From Flavobacteriales bacterium (GTDB taxonomy: Bacteria; Bacteroidota; Bacteroidia; Flavobacteriales_F; PHOS-HE28), in contig JADJXH010000003.1 of assembly GCA_016715895.1 (NCBI GenBank), forward strand, positions 1,116,001 to 1,180,000: 64,000 nt of DNA. Direction: 5' to 3'. Position 1 is the stretch's first letter. Each line of letters begins with the position of its first letter. The notes beneath the pieces are model-generated. The model saw only the letters and a list, made by a program, of their open reading frames with translations. It was not told the DNA's origin and made no database searches. Made by a program: the position numbers and the translations under genes. Positions 46,747-56,625 of the stretch are shown here, in pieces.

Positions 46747-48494
46747 AAAAGACCCTCACAGCCAACATCAGCGGTACGGTGTTCCATATCGAGGAGGACG
46801 CCTACGACAAGCTGCACCGCTACCTCGGCACCATCCGCGCGCGCTTCAGCGGCAGCGAGGGCCGGGACGAGATCATGGCCGACATCGAGGCCCGCATTGC
46901 CGAGCTGTTCCAGGAGCGGCTGCAGGGCCGCCAGGTGGTGGGCATCGCCGACGTGGACCATGTGATCACCGTCATGGGTCAGCCGGAGGACTATGCGGAC
47001 GGTGCGGAAAGCGCGGGGTCCGCCCCCCCGCCGGCCGATGGGCGCCGGCGCCTGTTCCGCGACCCGGAGGACAGCTGGGTGGGCGGCGTGTTCGGTGGTC
47101 TGGCCGCCTACATCGGCACCGACCCCTTGTGGATGCGCATCGCCTTCATCCTGCTGATCATCTTCGGCGTGGGCTCGCCCATCCTCATCTACATCATCCT
47201 GTGGATCCTCATCCCGCAGGCCTCCACCGCGGCCGAGCGGCTGATGATGCAAGGCGAGCCGGTGACCGTGGACAACCTGAAGCGCAGCTTCGAGGAAGGC
47301 GCAGAGCGCGTGAAGCAGGGTGCTGAGCGCGTGGCCCGCGAAGCCGATGAGCTGGGACGTCGCTGGAGCAACGGACCGGCCCGCACCTACGGCCGCCAGG
47401 CCAGGCAGGGCGTGGGCGAGTTCGCTCGCGGCGCGGCCAACGTGGCCGCCAAGATCGTCGGCGTGTTCACCCTGGTGCTCGGCGCCATCCTCACCCTGGC
47501 CCTGGTGGGCGCGCTGGTCGGTGGCGGCACCATCACGCTCGACCACTTCAGCGGCCTGGAAGGCACCGGCCTCTTCGACCTCAGCGCGGTGGTGTTCGAC
47601 AGTGCGGCCCATGCCTTCTGGGGCGTGCTGTGCGCCGTGCTCCTGCTGCTGATCCCGGCCATCGGCCTTTTCATCGGCGGCCTGCGCCTGCTCACCGGCC
47701 TGCGTGCGCCGCAATGGCTGGGATGGACCTTGAGCACCGCCTGGTTCGTGGCCCTGATGGTGGTGCTGGTGGTGGGCCTGCGCCTGGGCAACGACTTCAA
47801 GCGCGAGCAGAAGCTGCGCGAAGAGGTGGCCATCGCGCAACCCGACGGACAGACCCTCTTCCTGGGCGTGCACGACGTGCGCGGGCTGGGCAAGGACTGG
47901 CGCGTGGCCTATGACGATGGCCGCGTGGACTGGGACATGGAGGGCCTGATGACCACCACCGACAGCATCCACGGGGCCTGGGCCACGCTGGACGTGGTGC
48001 CGAGCCCGGACAGCCTGTTCCACCTGGTGGTGGAGCGCCGCGCGAACGGCCGCACCGAGAAAATGGCCCTGGCCCGCGCGAGCCACACCGGCTTCACCCG
48101 CGACCAGAGCGACTCCCTGCTCCTGCTCTCCCCCTGGGTGGACATGCCCCGGGAGGACAAACTGCGGGCCCAGCGCGTGCGCTTCGAGGTGCAGGTGCCC
48201 GTGGGGCGTGCCGTCCACTTCAACAGCGGCATCGGCTTCATGCTGGACGATGTGGACAATGTGACCAACACCTGGGATGACGAGATGGTGGGCCGCACCT
48301 GGACCATGACCTCCGGCGGACTGAGCAGCAGTGTGACGCCGGAGCAGGTGCCCGATGACCTGCCCTCCCCGGCCGCACCGGCCACGCCTGCTCCCGCCGC
48401 CACGCCGGAGCCTGCCGAGGCCCCGAACGCGACCAGCGCCCTGCGCACCTACAGTGCGCCCGACCTGCTCACGGCGGTCTTCCGCCGCACCTGA
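46743..48494 (+). CDS. PspC domain-containing membrane protein
   Basis: Inner-membrane protein of 583 residues. An N-terminal cytoplasmic domain (KKTLTANISGTVFHIEEDAY, about 1-95) is typical of Bacteroidota PspC fusions. The PspC domain is at about 101-160 (RRLFRDPEDSWVGGVFGGLA, ILIYIILWILIPQ). An amphipathic linker, three more helices (about 235-340) and a C-terminal extracytoplasmic domain end in a Pro/Ala-rich tail (PAAPATPAPAATPEPAEAP). PspC proteins sense or respond to membrane stress. It is co-transcribed and translationally coupled with padR. Confidence 0.9.
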   Translation: MKKTLTANISGTVFHIEEDAYDKLHRYLGTIRARFSGSEGRDEIMADIEARIAELFQERLQGRQVVGIADVDHVITVMGQPEDYADGAESAGSAPPPADGRRRLFRDPEDSWVGGVFGGLAAYIGTDPLWMRIAFILLIIFGVGSPILIYIILWILIPQASTAAERLMMQGEPVTVDNLKRSFEEGAERVKQGAERVAREADELGRRWSNGPARTYGRQARQGVGEFARGAANVAAKIVGVFTLVLGAILTLALVGALVGGGTITLDHFSGLEGTGLFDLSAVVFDSAAHAFWGVLCAVLLLLIPAIGLFIGGLRLLTGLRAPQWLGWTLSTAWFVALMVVLVVGLRLGNDFKREQKLREEVAIAQPDGQTLFLGVHDVRGLGKDWRVAYDDGRVDWDMEGLMTTTDSIHGAWATLDVVPSPDSLFHLVVERRANGRTEKMALARASHTGFTRDQSDSLLLLSPWVDMPREDKLRAQRVRFEVQVPVGRAVHFNSGIGFMLDDVDNVTNTWDDEMVGRTWTMTSGGLSSSVTPEQVPDDLPSPAAPATPAPAATPEPAEAPNATSALRTYSAPDLLTAVFRRT

Positions 48495-48539
48495 ACCCCG
48501 ATCACCGGCGGCAACGAGGGGAAGCCATCCGGCCGGGGA

Positions 48540-48577
48540 CCGCCCCGTTCTCCAAGTGAGGACGGGGCGGACCTTTT
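48540..48577 (+). terminator. terminator of the padR-pspC operon
   Basis: A 13-bp stem (CCGCCCCGTTCTC / GAGGACGGGGCGG, one wobble pair) with a CAAGT loop, followed by ACCTTTT. Confidence 0.85.
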
Positions 48578-48611
48578 CACGGGCGATACGGTGCGGGTGC
48601 AGGGGCCGGTC

Positions 48612-48619
48612 TACCTTGC
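48612..48619 (+). promoter_or_regulatory. putative -7 box of the antiporter gene
   Basis: TACCTTGC, related to TANNTTTG, ends 7 bases before the ATG. It is another leaderless-like arrangement. Confidence 0.4.
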
Positions 48620-48626
48620 GTCCGCG

Positions 48627-50897
48627 ATGGTGCGCTGGCGCAACTGGCTCTTCTACGTGCTCACCATCGGCGCCTGCGTGGCGCTCATGTACGGCATCGT
48701 GGGCGCCGGTGGCGGGCTCGAGGTCGGTAGCGCGATGGGCGGCGACCCTCAGGAGGCGAAAGGTCACTGGCAGCAGTTCAAGGACACCTACCACCACAAC
48801 CTCACGCACCCGCTCGCCATCCTGCTGCTGCAGATCCTCTGCATCATCGTCACGGCCCGGGTCTTCGGCTTCCTCTGCCAGAAGGTGGGCCTGCCCACGG
48901 TGATCGGCGAGATCGCCGCCGGCATCTTCCTGGGGCCCTCCTTCCTGGGCCAGCAGTTCCCGGCCTACTCGGAGTTCCTGTTCCCCGCGGCCTCGCTGGG
49001 CAACCTGCAGTTCCTCAGCCAGATCGGCCTCATCCTGTTCATGTTCGTCATCGGCATGGAGCTCAACCTCACGGTGATGAAGGACCGCGTGCAGGACGCC
49101 GTGGTGGTGAGCCATGCCGGCATCGTGTTCCCCTACACCCTCGGTGTGGGCCTCTCCTATTTCCTCTACGGACCCTTTGCCCCCAAGGGCGTCCATTTCC
49201 TGTCGTTCGCGCTCTTCATGGGCATCGCCATGAGCATCGCCGCCTTCCCGGTGATGGCGCGCATCGTCCAGGAGCGCGGCCTGCACCGCACGGCCTTCGG
49301 CAGCACCGTGATCACGTTCGCCGCCGCCGACGACATCACGGCATGGTGCCTGCTGGCCGTGGTGATCGCCGTGGTGAAGGCGGGCAGCATCGTCAGCAGC
49401 CTGTACACCGTGCTGATGGTCCTGGCCTACATGCTGCTGATGCTGCGCGTGGTGCGGCCCTTCCTCAACCGCCTGGGCGAGGTGTACGCCGACCGGGAGA
49501 GCCTCAGCAAACCCATCGTGGCCGTCTTCATCCTGGTGCTGCTGCTCTCGGCCTACGCCACGGAGGTCATCGGTGTACACGCCCTCTACGGGGCCTTCGT
49601 CGCCGGCGTGATCATGCCGTCCGACCAGCGCTTCCGGAGCCTCTTCATCGGCAAGGTGGAGGACCTGGCCGTGGTGCTCCTGCTGCCGCTCTTCTTCGTG
49701 TTCACCGGTCTGCGCACGGAGATCGGCCTGCTGAACAACCTGGGCCTGTGGAAATGGTGCGCCGTCATCATTGTCGTGGCCGTGGTGGGCAAGTTCACCG
49801 GAAGCGCGGTGGCGGCGCGCATCGTGGGGCTGCCGCTGAAGGAGAGCCTGATGGTGGGCGCGCTGATGAACACCCGGGGACTGATGGAGCTGGTGGTGCT
49901 GAACATCGGTTACGAGCTCGGGGTGATGAGCCCGGAGATCTTCACCATGATGGTGATCATGGCCCTGGTCACCACGATGATGACCGGCCCTGCGCTGACG
50001 CTGATCGAGCGCCTCCTCCCCACCGCCGAGCGCCCCGCGCGGGTGGTGGCCGAGGAGGCCAGGCGGTTCCGCATCCTGGTGCCCTTCGGCGACCCGGGCC
50101 GCGGCCGCAACATGGTGCGGGTGGCCCACGCCTTCCTGAAACGCAACAACAACGCGGGCCTCGTGGCCCTGCATCTCACCCCCAGCGGTGACGTCTACTC
50201 CTTCGACCTGGGCGAGCGCGAGCGCGAGATCTTCAAACCCATCCTGAAGGAGAAGCGGCAGCAAGGCATGGCCCTGGAGACGCTCTTCAAGCCGAGCACC
50301 GACATCGAGAAGGAGCTGATCACCATCGCCAACACGGGCACGTTCGACCTGGCCATCGTCGGCATCGGCCGCAGCATCTACGAGGGCACCTTCCTGGGCC
50401 GCCTGGTGGGGCTCACCAGCCGCATCATCGACCCGGAGCGCCTGCTGGACACCCTCACGGGCAAGGAGGGGCTCTTCGAAACGGCCGAGCTGGACGACCG
50501 GGTGCGACGCATCGTGCGCGAGGTGCGCATCCCGCTGGGCATCTACGTGGACAAGGACCTGCAACGCATCGAGCGCGTGGTGGTGCCCCTCTTCGGGCTG
50601 GCGGACAGTGCGCTGCTCACCTACGCGCAGAAGCTGCAGGTGAACAGCGGCGCGCACATCACCCTGCTCGACCTGGCGGATGTGTTCACCCAGAACCCCG
50701 AGCTGCGCGCCCTGGTGGACGGTATGCAGCGCGCGGCCCACGGCTCGGTGGAGCTGTCCACCACCGCGATCGACGGCGGCGGGCCGCTCATCGGGCAGGA
50801 CCTGATGCTGATCGGCCTCGACAGCTGGAAGCGGGCCGTGGAGAAACAGGCGCCCTGGCTGGCGCAGGCCCCCAGCATGCTGATCCTTCGTCCCTGA
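48627..50897 (+). CDS. cation:proton antiporter, CPA2 (KefB/NhaS-like) with C-terminal USP-like region
   Basis: Membrane transporter of 756 residues. A first isolated helix is followed by the Na+/H+ exchanger domain of about twelve helices (LCQKVGLPTVIGEIAAGIFL, SQIGLILFMFVIGMELNL, AADDITAWCLLAVVIAVVK, NTRGLMELVVLNIGYELGV). The cytoplasmic C-terminal ~280 residues (RFRILVPFGDPGRGRNMVRV, IVGIGRSIYEGTFLGRLVGL) resemble universal-stress-protein folds often fused to CPA2 proteins. It probably exchanges K+ or Na+ for protons. The ATG opening MVRWRNWLFY is preferred to an earlier in-frame ATG because a promoter-like box lies just before it. Confidence 0.9.
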   Translation: MVRWRNWLFYVLTIGACVALMYGIVGAGGGLEVGSAMGGDPQEAKGHWQQFKDTYHHNLTHPLAILLLQILCIIVTARVFGFLCQKVGLPTVIGEIAAGIFLGPSFLGQQFPAYSEFLFPAASLGNLQFLSQIGLILFMFVIGMELNLTVMKDRVQDAVVVSHAGIVFPYTLGVGLSYFLYGPFAPKGVHFLSFALFMGIAMSIAAFPVMARIVQERGLHRTAFGSTVITFAAADDITAWCLLAVVIAVVKAGSIVSSLYTVLMVLAYMLLMLRVVRPFLNRLGEVYADRESLSKPIVAVFILVLLLSAYATEVIGVHALYGAFVAGVIMPSDQRFRSLFIGKVEDLAVVLLLPLFFVFTGLRTEIGLLNNLGLWKWCAVIIVVAVVGKFTGSAVAARIVGLPLKESLMVGALMNTRGLMELVVLNIGYELGVMSPEIFTMMVIMALVTTMMTGPALTLIERLLPTAERPARVVAEEARRFRILVPFGDPGRGRNMVRVAHAFLKRNNNAGLVALHLTPSGDVYSFDLGEREREIFKPILKEKRQQGMALETLFKPSTDIEKELITIANTGTFDLAIVGIGRSIYEGTFLGRLVGLTSRIIDPERLLDTLTGKEGLFETAELDDRVRRIVREVRIPLGIYVDKDLQRIERVVVPLFGLADSALLTYAQKLQVNSGAHITLLDLADVFTQNPELRALVDGMQRAAHGSVELSTTAIDGGGPLIGQDLMLIGLDSWKRAVEKQAPWLAQAPSMLILRP

Positions 50898-50960
50898 GGG
50901 GAGCCGCACGATCACCGATCTTCGTCCCGCCGAGGGCATCCATGCCCGAGCCCCCTTCCC

Positions 50961-52007
50961 ATGAGCAAAGCCGCCAAGATCCGCGCGTTCGACCCCAACA
51001 GCCCCGGCGACGCCAACGCCCAGATGTACGGGCTGCCGTTCACCTGCGAGGAAGCGGACATCGTGCTGGTGCCCGTGCCCTGGGAGGTGACCACCAGCTA
51101 CGGCGGTGGCACGGCCCACGGCCCGCAGGCCATCTACGACGCCAGCTTCCAGGTGGACCTCTTCCACCCCGAATTCCCCGACCTGTGGAAGCGCGGCGTG
51201 GCCATGGACGAGATGCCCAAGGCGCTGCTGCAGCAGAGCAAGGCGCTGAAGAAGGAGGCGCACAAGGTAATCACCATGCTCACCGAAGGCGGGTCGAAGA
51301 AGGACCTCGCCCAGGCCAAGAAGGCGCTGGAGCTGGTGAACGCCGAATGCGCCGTGATGAACGAATGGGTGGAGGCCCGCACGGGTGAATGGCTCGACGC
51401 CGGCAAGCTCGTGGGCCTCGTGGGCGGCGACCACAGCACACCGCTGGGCTTCCACCGCGCCCTGGCCCGCCGCCACAAGCGCTATGGCATCCTGCACATC
51501 GACGCGCACATGGACCTGCGGAACGCGTACGAGGGCTTCACGTTCAGCCACGCCAGCATCATGCACAACACCTTGGAGCTGCCGCAGGTGAGCACGCTGG
51601 TGCAGGTGGGCATCCGCGACTTCTGCGCCGAGGAGAACAAGGCCTTCCTGGACCAGAAGGGCCGCGTGAGGGTGGTGCGCTCGGCGGACATCCGCCGGCA
51701 GCAGTACGAGGGCATCACTTGGCGCGAGCAATGCGATGCCATCATCGCGGCGCTGCCGGAGAAGGTGCACGTGAGCTTCGACATCGACGGGCTGGACCCG
51801 GTGCTGTGCCCGCACACCGGCACGCCCGTGCCCGGTGGCCTGGCCTTCGAGGAGGCCACCTACCTGCTGAGCCGCCTGGCGGCGAGCGGCCGCACCCTCA
51901 TCGGCTTCGACCTGGTGGAGGTGGCCCCCGGGCGCCACGACGAGTGGGACGCCAACGTGGGCGCGCGCCTGCTGTGGCACCTCTGCGGCGTGCTCGCCAA
52001 GTCGTAA
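50961..52007 (+). CDS. arginase/agmatinase-family hydrolase
   Basis: Ureohydrolase of 348 residues with all metal-binding motifs: VGLVGGDHSTPLG, LHIDAHMDLR and HVSFDIDGLDPVLCP. An insertion after about residue 85 (KALLQQSKALKKEAHKVITM) is found in the Bacteroidota agmatinase-like group. The substrate could be agmatine or another guanidino compound, or formimidoylglutamate given hutH elsewhere in the window, but hutH is 21 kb away and the motifs do not decide. Likely cytoplasmic and Mn-dependent. Confidence 0.88.
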   Translation: MSKAAKIRAFDPNSPGDANAQMYGLPFTCEEADIVLVPVPWEVTTSYGGGTAHGPQAIYDASFQVDLFHPEFPDLWKRGVAMDEMPKALLQQSKALKKEAHKVITMLTEGGSKKDLAQAKKALELVNAECAVMNEWVEARTGEWLDAGKLVGLVGGDHSTPLGFHRALARRHKRYGILHIDAHMDLRNAYEGFTFSHASIMHNTLELPQVSTLVQVGIRDFCAEENKAFLDQKGRVRVVRSADIRRQQYEGITWREQCDAIIAALPEKVHVSFDIDGLDPVLCPHTGTPVPGGLAFEEATYLLSRLAASGRTLIGFDLVEVAPGRHDEWDANVGARLLWHLCGVLAKS

Positions 52008-52010
52008 GGC

Positions 52011-52424
52011 ATGACCTCCACACCGCTGCCGGACCACCTGCTGTTGTTCGACGGGGTGTGCAACCTGTGCACCGGCGCCGTGCGCTTCGTGGTGCCGCGG
52101 GATCGCCGGGGCCGCATCCGCTTCGCCGCCCTGCAAGGTCCCACCGGTCGCCGTCTGCTCGCCGAACAGCAGCTGGACACCGAGGTCCTCAGCACCTTGA
52201 TCTACGTGCGGCAGGGCCGCACGCACAGACGCAGCAGCGCTGCGCTCTGGCTCGCACGCGACCTGGACGGCGCCTGGCCCCTGCTCTTCGCGTTCATGGT
52301 CGTGCCCCGTGCGCTGCGCGATGCCGTGTACACCGCCGTGGCTCGCCGGCGCTACCGCTGGTTCGGCCGCACCGAGGCCTGCATGGTCCCGAGCCCCGAG
52401 CTGGCCCCGCGCTTCGTGGACTGA
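52011..52424 (+). CDS. DCC family thiol-disulfide oxidoreductase-like protein (DUF393)
   Basis: Small protein of 137 residues with the family's signature DxxCxxC (LLFDGVCNLC), then VVPRDRRGRIRFAALQG and LSTLIYVRQGRTHRRSSAAL. Thioredoxin-like fold; the physiological substrate is unknown. It starts 3 bases after the ureohydrolase stop, so the two are likely co-transcribed. Its stop is 10 bases from the stop of the converging protease gene. Confidence 0.9.
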   Translation: MTSTPLPDHLLLFDGVCNLCTGAVRFVVPRDRRGRIRFAALQGPTGRRLLAEQQLDTEVLSTLIYVRQGRTHRRSSAALWLARDLDGAWPLLFAFMVVPRALRDAVYTAVARRRYRWFGRTEACMVPSPELAPRFVD

Positions 52425-52434
52425 ACGCTGTCGA

Positions 52435-54501
52435 TCAGGGCAGCAGCTCCACCAGCACCGACGAGGGCACGGTGCCACCGATGTTGTTCAGGATGAGGTC
52501 GCGGTCGTTGGAGCTGCCGGTGTAGCGCACCACCCCGTCCAGGTTGAGGTCCTCCTTGTGGTAGCCGTTCACCGTGTTGGTGGGTACCAGGCCGCCGACC
52601 TTCTGCAGGATCGGATCGCGGTCGTTCTCGCTCCCACTGTACTTCACGTGGCCGCTCGCGTTCGCATCACCGGCATAGAGGCAGCGCACCCCGTTCACCG
52701 ACTTGGTGGCGGAGGTGCCGCCGTACAACGCCGTGGCCGACACCGTCAGGTCCTTCAGCGTGGCCGTGGTGCTGAGCGCCTGCGGGGTGGCCAGCATGGC
52801 GCCGAGGTGGTTGCGGTGCCGCACGGCGATGTAGTAGTTGTCCGCCGCCACGGGGAAGGCCACATCGCTCGTACCGTCCACGTCCACCACCGTGCCGTTC
52901 CGCAGCAGCAGGGCGTGGCGCACGGTCACCAACGACCCGCTGTTCGCCTTGTTGCGCAGCTCCACACGCACCCAGTCCACCACTGACGCGTTGCCGCTCA
53001 CGGCCAGCACGGCGCTGCTGGTGGTCTCGCCACCGCTGCCGTTCACCACATCGAAGCCGAGGGCGGTGTAGGGTTCGGTGAGCGGGACCTGCCCGTTGCT
53101 GCGCAGCGTGCCGCGCATCAGGCCGTTCGAGGTCACGTAGGCCCCTTCGAGCATCACCTTCAGCTTCACACGTACCGGTTGTGCCGGCACCGCACCGGGA
53201 TCGTAGCCGTTGAGCACGGTGGTGGTGTTCGCGGGATCCAGCCAGTCGCGCAGGCGGTTGCTGGCCGCAGTGCCTTCGAAGCTGCTGGTGAGCTTCACCG
53301 CAGCACTGGAGGTGGTGGCCGCGTTGGTGCAGGTCTGGGCGCCGCTCACCACGTGGCCCACCAGGCGCTTGTGCTGATCGTACAGCGGCGAGCCGCTCGA
53401 CCCGCTTTGAATGATCCCGCTGTCCCAGTACATCCGCCAGAAGTTGGTGCCGTTGCTGCTGTAGCTCGTCGGCGCCTGGTCGTCGAAGGCGATCTTCTTC
53501 ACGTCGTAGAGCGGATGCTCGATGGTGACGGTGCGTGTGGGCGTGGTGCCGCTGCGATCCCAGCCCGCGTAGTACGGCTGGTAGCTGGCCGGTGGGGCGC
53601 TGCTCAACTGCACCAGCGCGAAGTCGTCGGTGTAATCGCTGGCCTTCAAGGTGCATCCGGTGATCGTCTGGCTCGTGGACCCGCTGCTGCCCGTGCAGCC
53701 GGTGGACTCGTAGTTGAAGTAGAAGACCCAGCCGCTGGTGTTCGGCTGGTAGCAGTGGTTGGCCAGCAGGAAGTACGGGGTCCCGTTGTTGGCGGTGTTG
53801 TTCACCAGGGTGCCGGTGCATCCGTTGCCGTCGGGGCGGAGGAACATGGCCGTGGCCCGCTTCACCGTCTGCCAGTCGCTGGCGGCCGGGCAGGCCACGT
53901 TCGTGTGGCAGGCCGCGCTCTGGTAGCCCGGATCGTAGTCCTTGGGCGTGCCGGCCGCGGTGCTGCTGAAGGGATCGTGGAAGGCATGGGTGACGCTGCC
54001 CACAATGACGGCACAGTCGGCGCGGCGTTCGGCCGGCACCTGCAGTTCCAGCACCACGGCATCACCGGGCAGCAGGGCCGTGGCGAAGGTGCCGTCGGGC
54101 AGTTCGTTGGCCTCGCCGAAGCCGCCGAGGTATTGCCTCTGTGCGGCATCGACCACGAAGAGCAAGGCGCCATCCGGCAGGTCGAAGCGTTCGAACTGCA
54201 CCGCGAGCATGGCGGCACCCGGGCTCGATAGCCGGAGACGTCCGCGCAGCAGTCCGCCGGGCAGGCTGTCCCACAGGCCCTCGGTGACCAGGTCGGCCTG
54301 AAGCCAGCGCTGCGTGCCGTAGCGGAAGGCGAGTCCGGTGGGCTCCGCGTGGCGCGCCTCCTCCAGCGGACCGTTGGGTGCGAAGGTGGGCAGATCGTTC
54401 GCCCGGGCACGCTGCCCCCAGTGGTACGGCGCACCGCCTTGCGGCACCTGACCGTGGACGACCGAGGACAGGAGCGAGAGGAGCAGCAGGGATCGGCGCA
54501 T
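52435..54501 (-). CDS. secreted trypsin-like serine protease with KYxG-NDRD tail (family member 4 of 5)
   Basis: Protein of 688 residues with a signal peptide (to about 17) and an N-terminal prodomain-like region (about 25-180). The trypsin-like domain resembles lysyl endopeptidases: His in FLLANHCYQP (249), Asp in DDFALVQLS (292 or 293), Ser in SGSSGSPLYDQ (369), with several cysteines. The C-terminal ~240 residues are the shared module (LTEPYTALGFDVV, VVDWVRVELRNKAN, AVRHRNHLGAML) ending KYSGSENDRD, RYTGSSNDRD and VELLP. Likely exported via the T9SS with the tail as sorting signal, which is inference. Cleavage specificity is not predictable. Confidence 0.88.
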   Translation of the reverse strand: MRRSLLLLSLLSSVVHGQVPQGGAPYHWGQRARANDLPTFAPNGPLEEARHAEPTGLAFRYGTQRWLQADLVTEGLWDSLPGGLLRGRLRLSSPGAAMLAVQFERFDLPDGALLFVVDAAQRQYLGGFGEANELPDGTFATALLPGDAVVLELQVPAERRADCAVIVGSVTHAFHDPFSSTAAGTPKDYDPGYQSAACHTNVACPAASDWQTVKRATAMFLRPDGNGCTGTLVNNTANNGTPYFLLANHCYQPNTSGWVFYFNYESTGCTGSSGSTSQTITGCTLKASDYTDDFALVQLSSAPPASYQPYYAGWDRSGTTPTRTVTIEHPLYDVKKIAFDDQAPTSYSSNGTNFWRMYWDSGIIQSGSSGSPLYDQHKRLVGHVVSGAQTCTNAATTSSAAVKLTSSFEGTAASNRLRDWLDPANTTTVLNGYDPGAVPAQPVRVKLKVMLEGAYVTSNGLMRGTLRSNGQVPLTEPYTALGFDVVNGSGGETTSSAVLAVSGNASVVDWVRVELRNKANSGSLVTVRHALLLRNGTVVDVDGTSDVAFPVAADNYYIAVRHRNHLGAMLATPQALSTTATLKDLTVSATALYGGTSATKSVNGVRCLYAGDANASGHVKYSGSENDRDPILQKVGGLVPTNTVNGYHKEDLNLDGVVRYTGSSNDRDLILNNIGGTVPSSVLVELLP

Positions 54502-54649
54502 GTTCGGCAGCGTTGGGGCCGCCAAGGTTCCATGCACAACGGGCTCCTGCTCCCACGATCCGACCGGAGGAGTGATCCGCCCGCCGGGATGGGAAGATGG
54601 TTCGATCAGTGGGATCGGTCGCGTGGGCGTGCGTACCTGCGCGAGGTGC

Positions 54650-56608
54650 TCACGGCCGTTGCTCCATTCGCACCGCCGTGGGCTGCACCCCGCCGATGGT
54701 CTGCAGGATCAGGTCCCGATCGTTGTCCGCACCGGCGTACTTCGCCACCCCGTCCAGGTTCACATCGGCCCGCAGGTAGCCCGTGCTGCTCGCCGTGGGC
54801 GGTGTGCCGCCGATGGCCACCAGCACCGCATCGCGGTCGTTGCCCGCTCCCGCGTAGCGCACCAGCCCGTCGCCGGTGGCATCGCCCGGCCACAGCATGT
54901 GCACGCCATGCGACTCCTGCTGCGCCTGCACCCCGAAGGTGGCCGTGGCCGGGTCCGTCAGGTCCACCGCTACCACGCTGTCGCTCAAGGCCAGCGGCAC
55001 GCTCAACGTCACGCCCAGGTGGTTGCGGTGCCGCACGCGCAGGAAGTAGCTGCCCGCCCCCGCACTGAAGTCGATCGGGTCGTGGTTGATCGGGCTGGTG
55101 ACCCGGCCGTTGCGCCGCACCAGACCGACCCGCGTGGCCAGCACCGTCGCGGTGTCGGCCGCGCTGAGCAGGTCCAGCCAGACCCAATCCACCGCAGCCT
55201 CCGGCCCGCTCTCGTCCAGCACGCTCGCGGAGGTCATCCCCGCCCCCACACCGTTCGCGGGGGTGAAGACAGGGGCCGGATAGGGCTGCGCAAGCGGGAT
55301 CAGGCCCTGCACGCGCAGGCTGTCGTGCATCAGCACGGTGTTCGGGTCCCAGCACCCGCCCAGGAAGAGCCGCAGATCCAGCTTGGCGCGCGGGTCGGGG
55401 ATGTTGTGGTAGCGGGCGAGCGCAAATGTTCTACTAGTGTTATATGCCGATCCTCCAACGATGAGCTTACCATCAAATTGCACTTTGGCGACCTCTGCTT
55501 GGGCATAAAGAAATGAAGGGAAGGACGTACTCGTTCCACCATTCGCGCACCACGATGTGTCGATCTCGATCGAGCCTGGAAGAGTCCGTTTGACCCCCCA
55601 CACACCTGGCCATGACGGCGACCATGGCCAGAACACCGCACCTGAGGCATCCTGATCCATGCGGCCTCCGTACGGATCAAGGGCAGGGAACGCAGCCGGG
55701 CAATCCCAACCAGGATCCTGATCCGGATCCACCGTGGCCATGCCATCAAGGCCAACGACGACCACATGAGCGCCAGACCCAAGCCTGGTATACCCCAGGA
55801 ATGTTCTTCCGTCCATCGATCCAAGCAATTGCGCCAGATCGATGTTTAGGCCGAGGACCATCACTTGATGGTAGATGGTATCCACGAATGCGCCTAACGG
55901 ATCGCGCTCAACGACGCCGATGCGGAATACAGGGGAGCCTGGTGCACATTGCCAAGTGCGTTGGTTGAAACCCTCCAGGATGGAACCATCCGCGCGAAAC
56001 CTGCACCTTCTCCCCTCATACCTCCAAGTACACGGTGCACCAACGCGATCCACATAACCGCCCGATCCAAAAGTTGGGACCACCTCCCCTTCAGATCCAA
56101 GCCTGGTCAGCCTTGATCCCAACGTGCCTGTATTACCGATCACCAAGAACTGATCGGTTGCGGATATATCCGCGTCCTTGATGATCGATATCCCAAGCGA
56201 ATCCGCGAGCACCACACCGTTGGTGCCGAACGTACTATCGACCGCGCCTGTCTGGAGATATCTGCATAGTCCTTTGGACGTGATCGCCACAATGCGCTGT
56301 TGGGAATCGACGAGGATCCGAACCGGGCTCGCTGTACCACCCGCCATGACACTGACCACCCCAAAGGCCGTATTGCTGCTCCCATCCTCGTTCAAGGCGA
56401 CCACCACGGTTCCGGTGGAGAAATCCCCTGCAAGGGCATAGATCCTACCATCATCGTTAAACGCGAGGTCAACCACACCCTTGTACCCCACCTGGACGAG
56501 CAATCCATCCCCCGCGAAACTGCTGTCCAAGGTCCCCGGCGGCTGGGCCGCGCAGCTCATCGCCCATCCCATCCCGATGCACAGCAACGAACGCGCGACG
56601 ATGTTCAT
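54650..56608 (-). CDS. delta-60-repeat-like secreted protein with KYAG-NDRD tail (family member 5 of 5)
   Basis: Protein of 652 residues with a signal peptide ending MSCAAQ. Delta-60-type repeats follow (GTLDSSFAGDGLLVQVG, GAVDSTFGTNGVVLADS, FDGKLIVGGSAYNTSRTFAL), typical of beta-propeller-like surface proteins. The shared module (about 415-652) has VDWVWLDLLSAAD, VRHRNHLGVTL, DATGDGLVRYAGAGNDRD and ADVNLDGVAKYAGADNDRD, ending RMEQRP. The first two thirds are visibly AT-richer and use different codons from the GC-rich tail module, so the gene looks chimeric. The ~148 bases downstream of its stop show nothing recognisable. Confidence 0.82.
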   Translation of the reverse strand: MNIVARSLLCIGMGWAMSCAAQPPGTLDSSFAGDGLLVQVGYKGVVDLAFNDDGRIYALAGDFSTGTVVVALNEDGSSNTAFGVVSVMAGGTASPVRILVDSQQRIVAITSKGLCRYLQTGAVDSTFGTNGVVLADSLGISIIKDADISATDQFLVIGNTGTLGSRLTRLGSEGEVVPTFGSGGYVDRVGAPCTWRYEGRRCRFRADGSILEGFNQRTWQCAPGSPVFRIGVVERDPLGAFVDTIYHQVMVLGLNIDLAQLLGSMDGRTFLGYTRLGSGAHVVVVGLDGMATVDPDQDPGWDCPAAFPALDPYGGRMDQDASGAVFWPWSPSWPGVWGVKRTLPGSIEIDTSWCANGGTSTSFPSFLYAQAEVAKVQFDGKLIVGGSAYNTSRTFALARYHNIPDPRAKLDLRLFLGGCWDPNTVLMHDSLRVQGLIPLAQPYPAPVFTPANGVGAGMTSASVLDESGPEAAVDWVWLDLLSAADTATVLATRVGLVRRNGRVTSPINHDPIDFSAGAGSYFLRVRHRNHLGVTLSVPLALSDSVVAVDLTDPATATFGVQAQQESHGVHMLWPGDATGDGLVRYAGAGNDRDAVLVAIGGTPPTASSTGYLRADVNLDGVAKYAGADNDRDLILQTIGGVQPTAVRMEQRP

Positions 56609-56625
56609 GGCGGGGGAGTTGCATT

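Noticed and set aside
46641..52478. A 1,945-codon open frame on the minus strand
   Set aside because: It is antisense to padR, pspC, the antiporter and the ureohydrolase, is rich in His/Ala/Gly/Gln without any domain, and is a shadow caused by high GC3 in the real genes.
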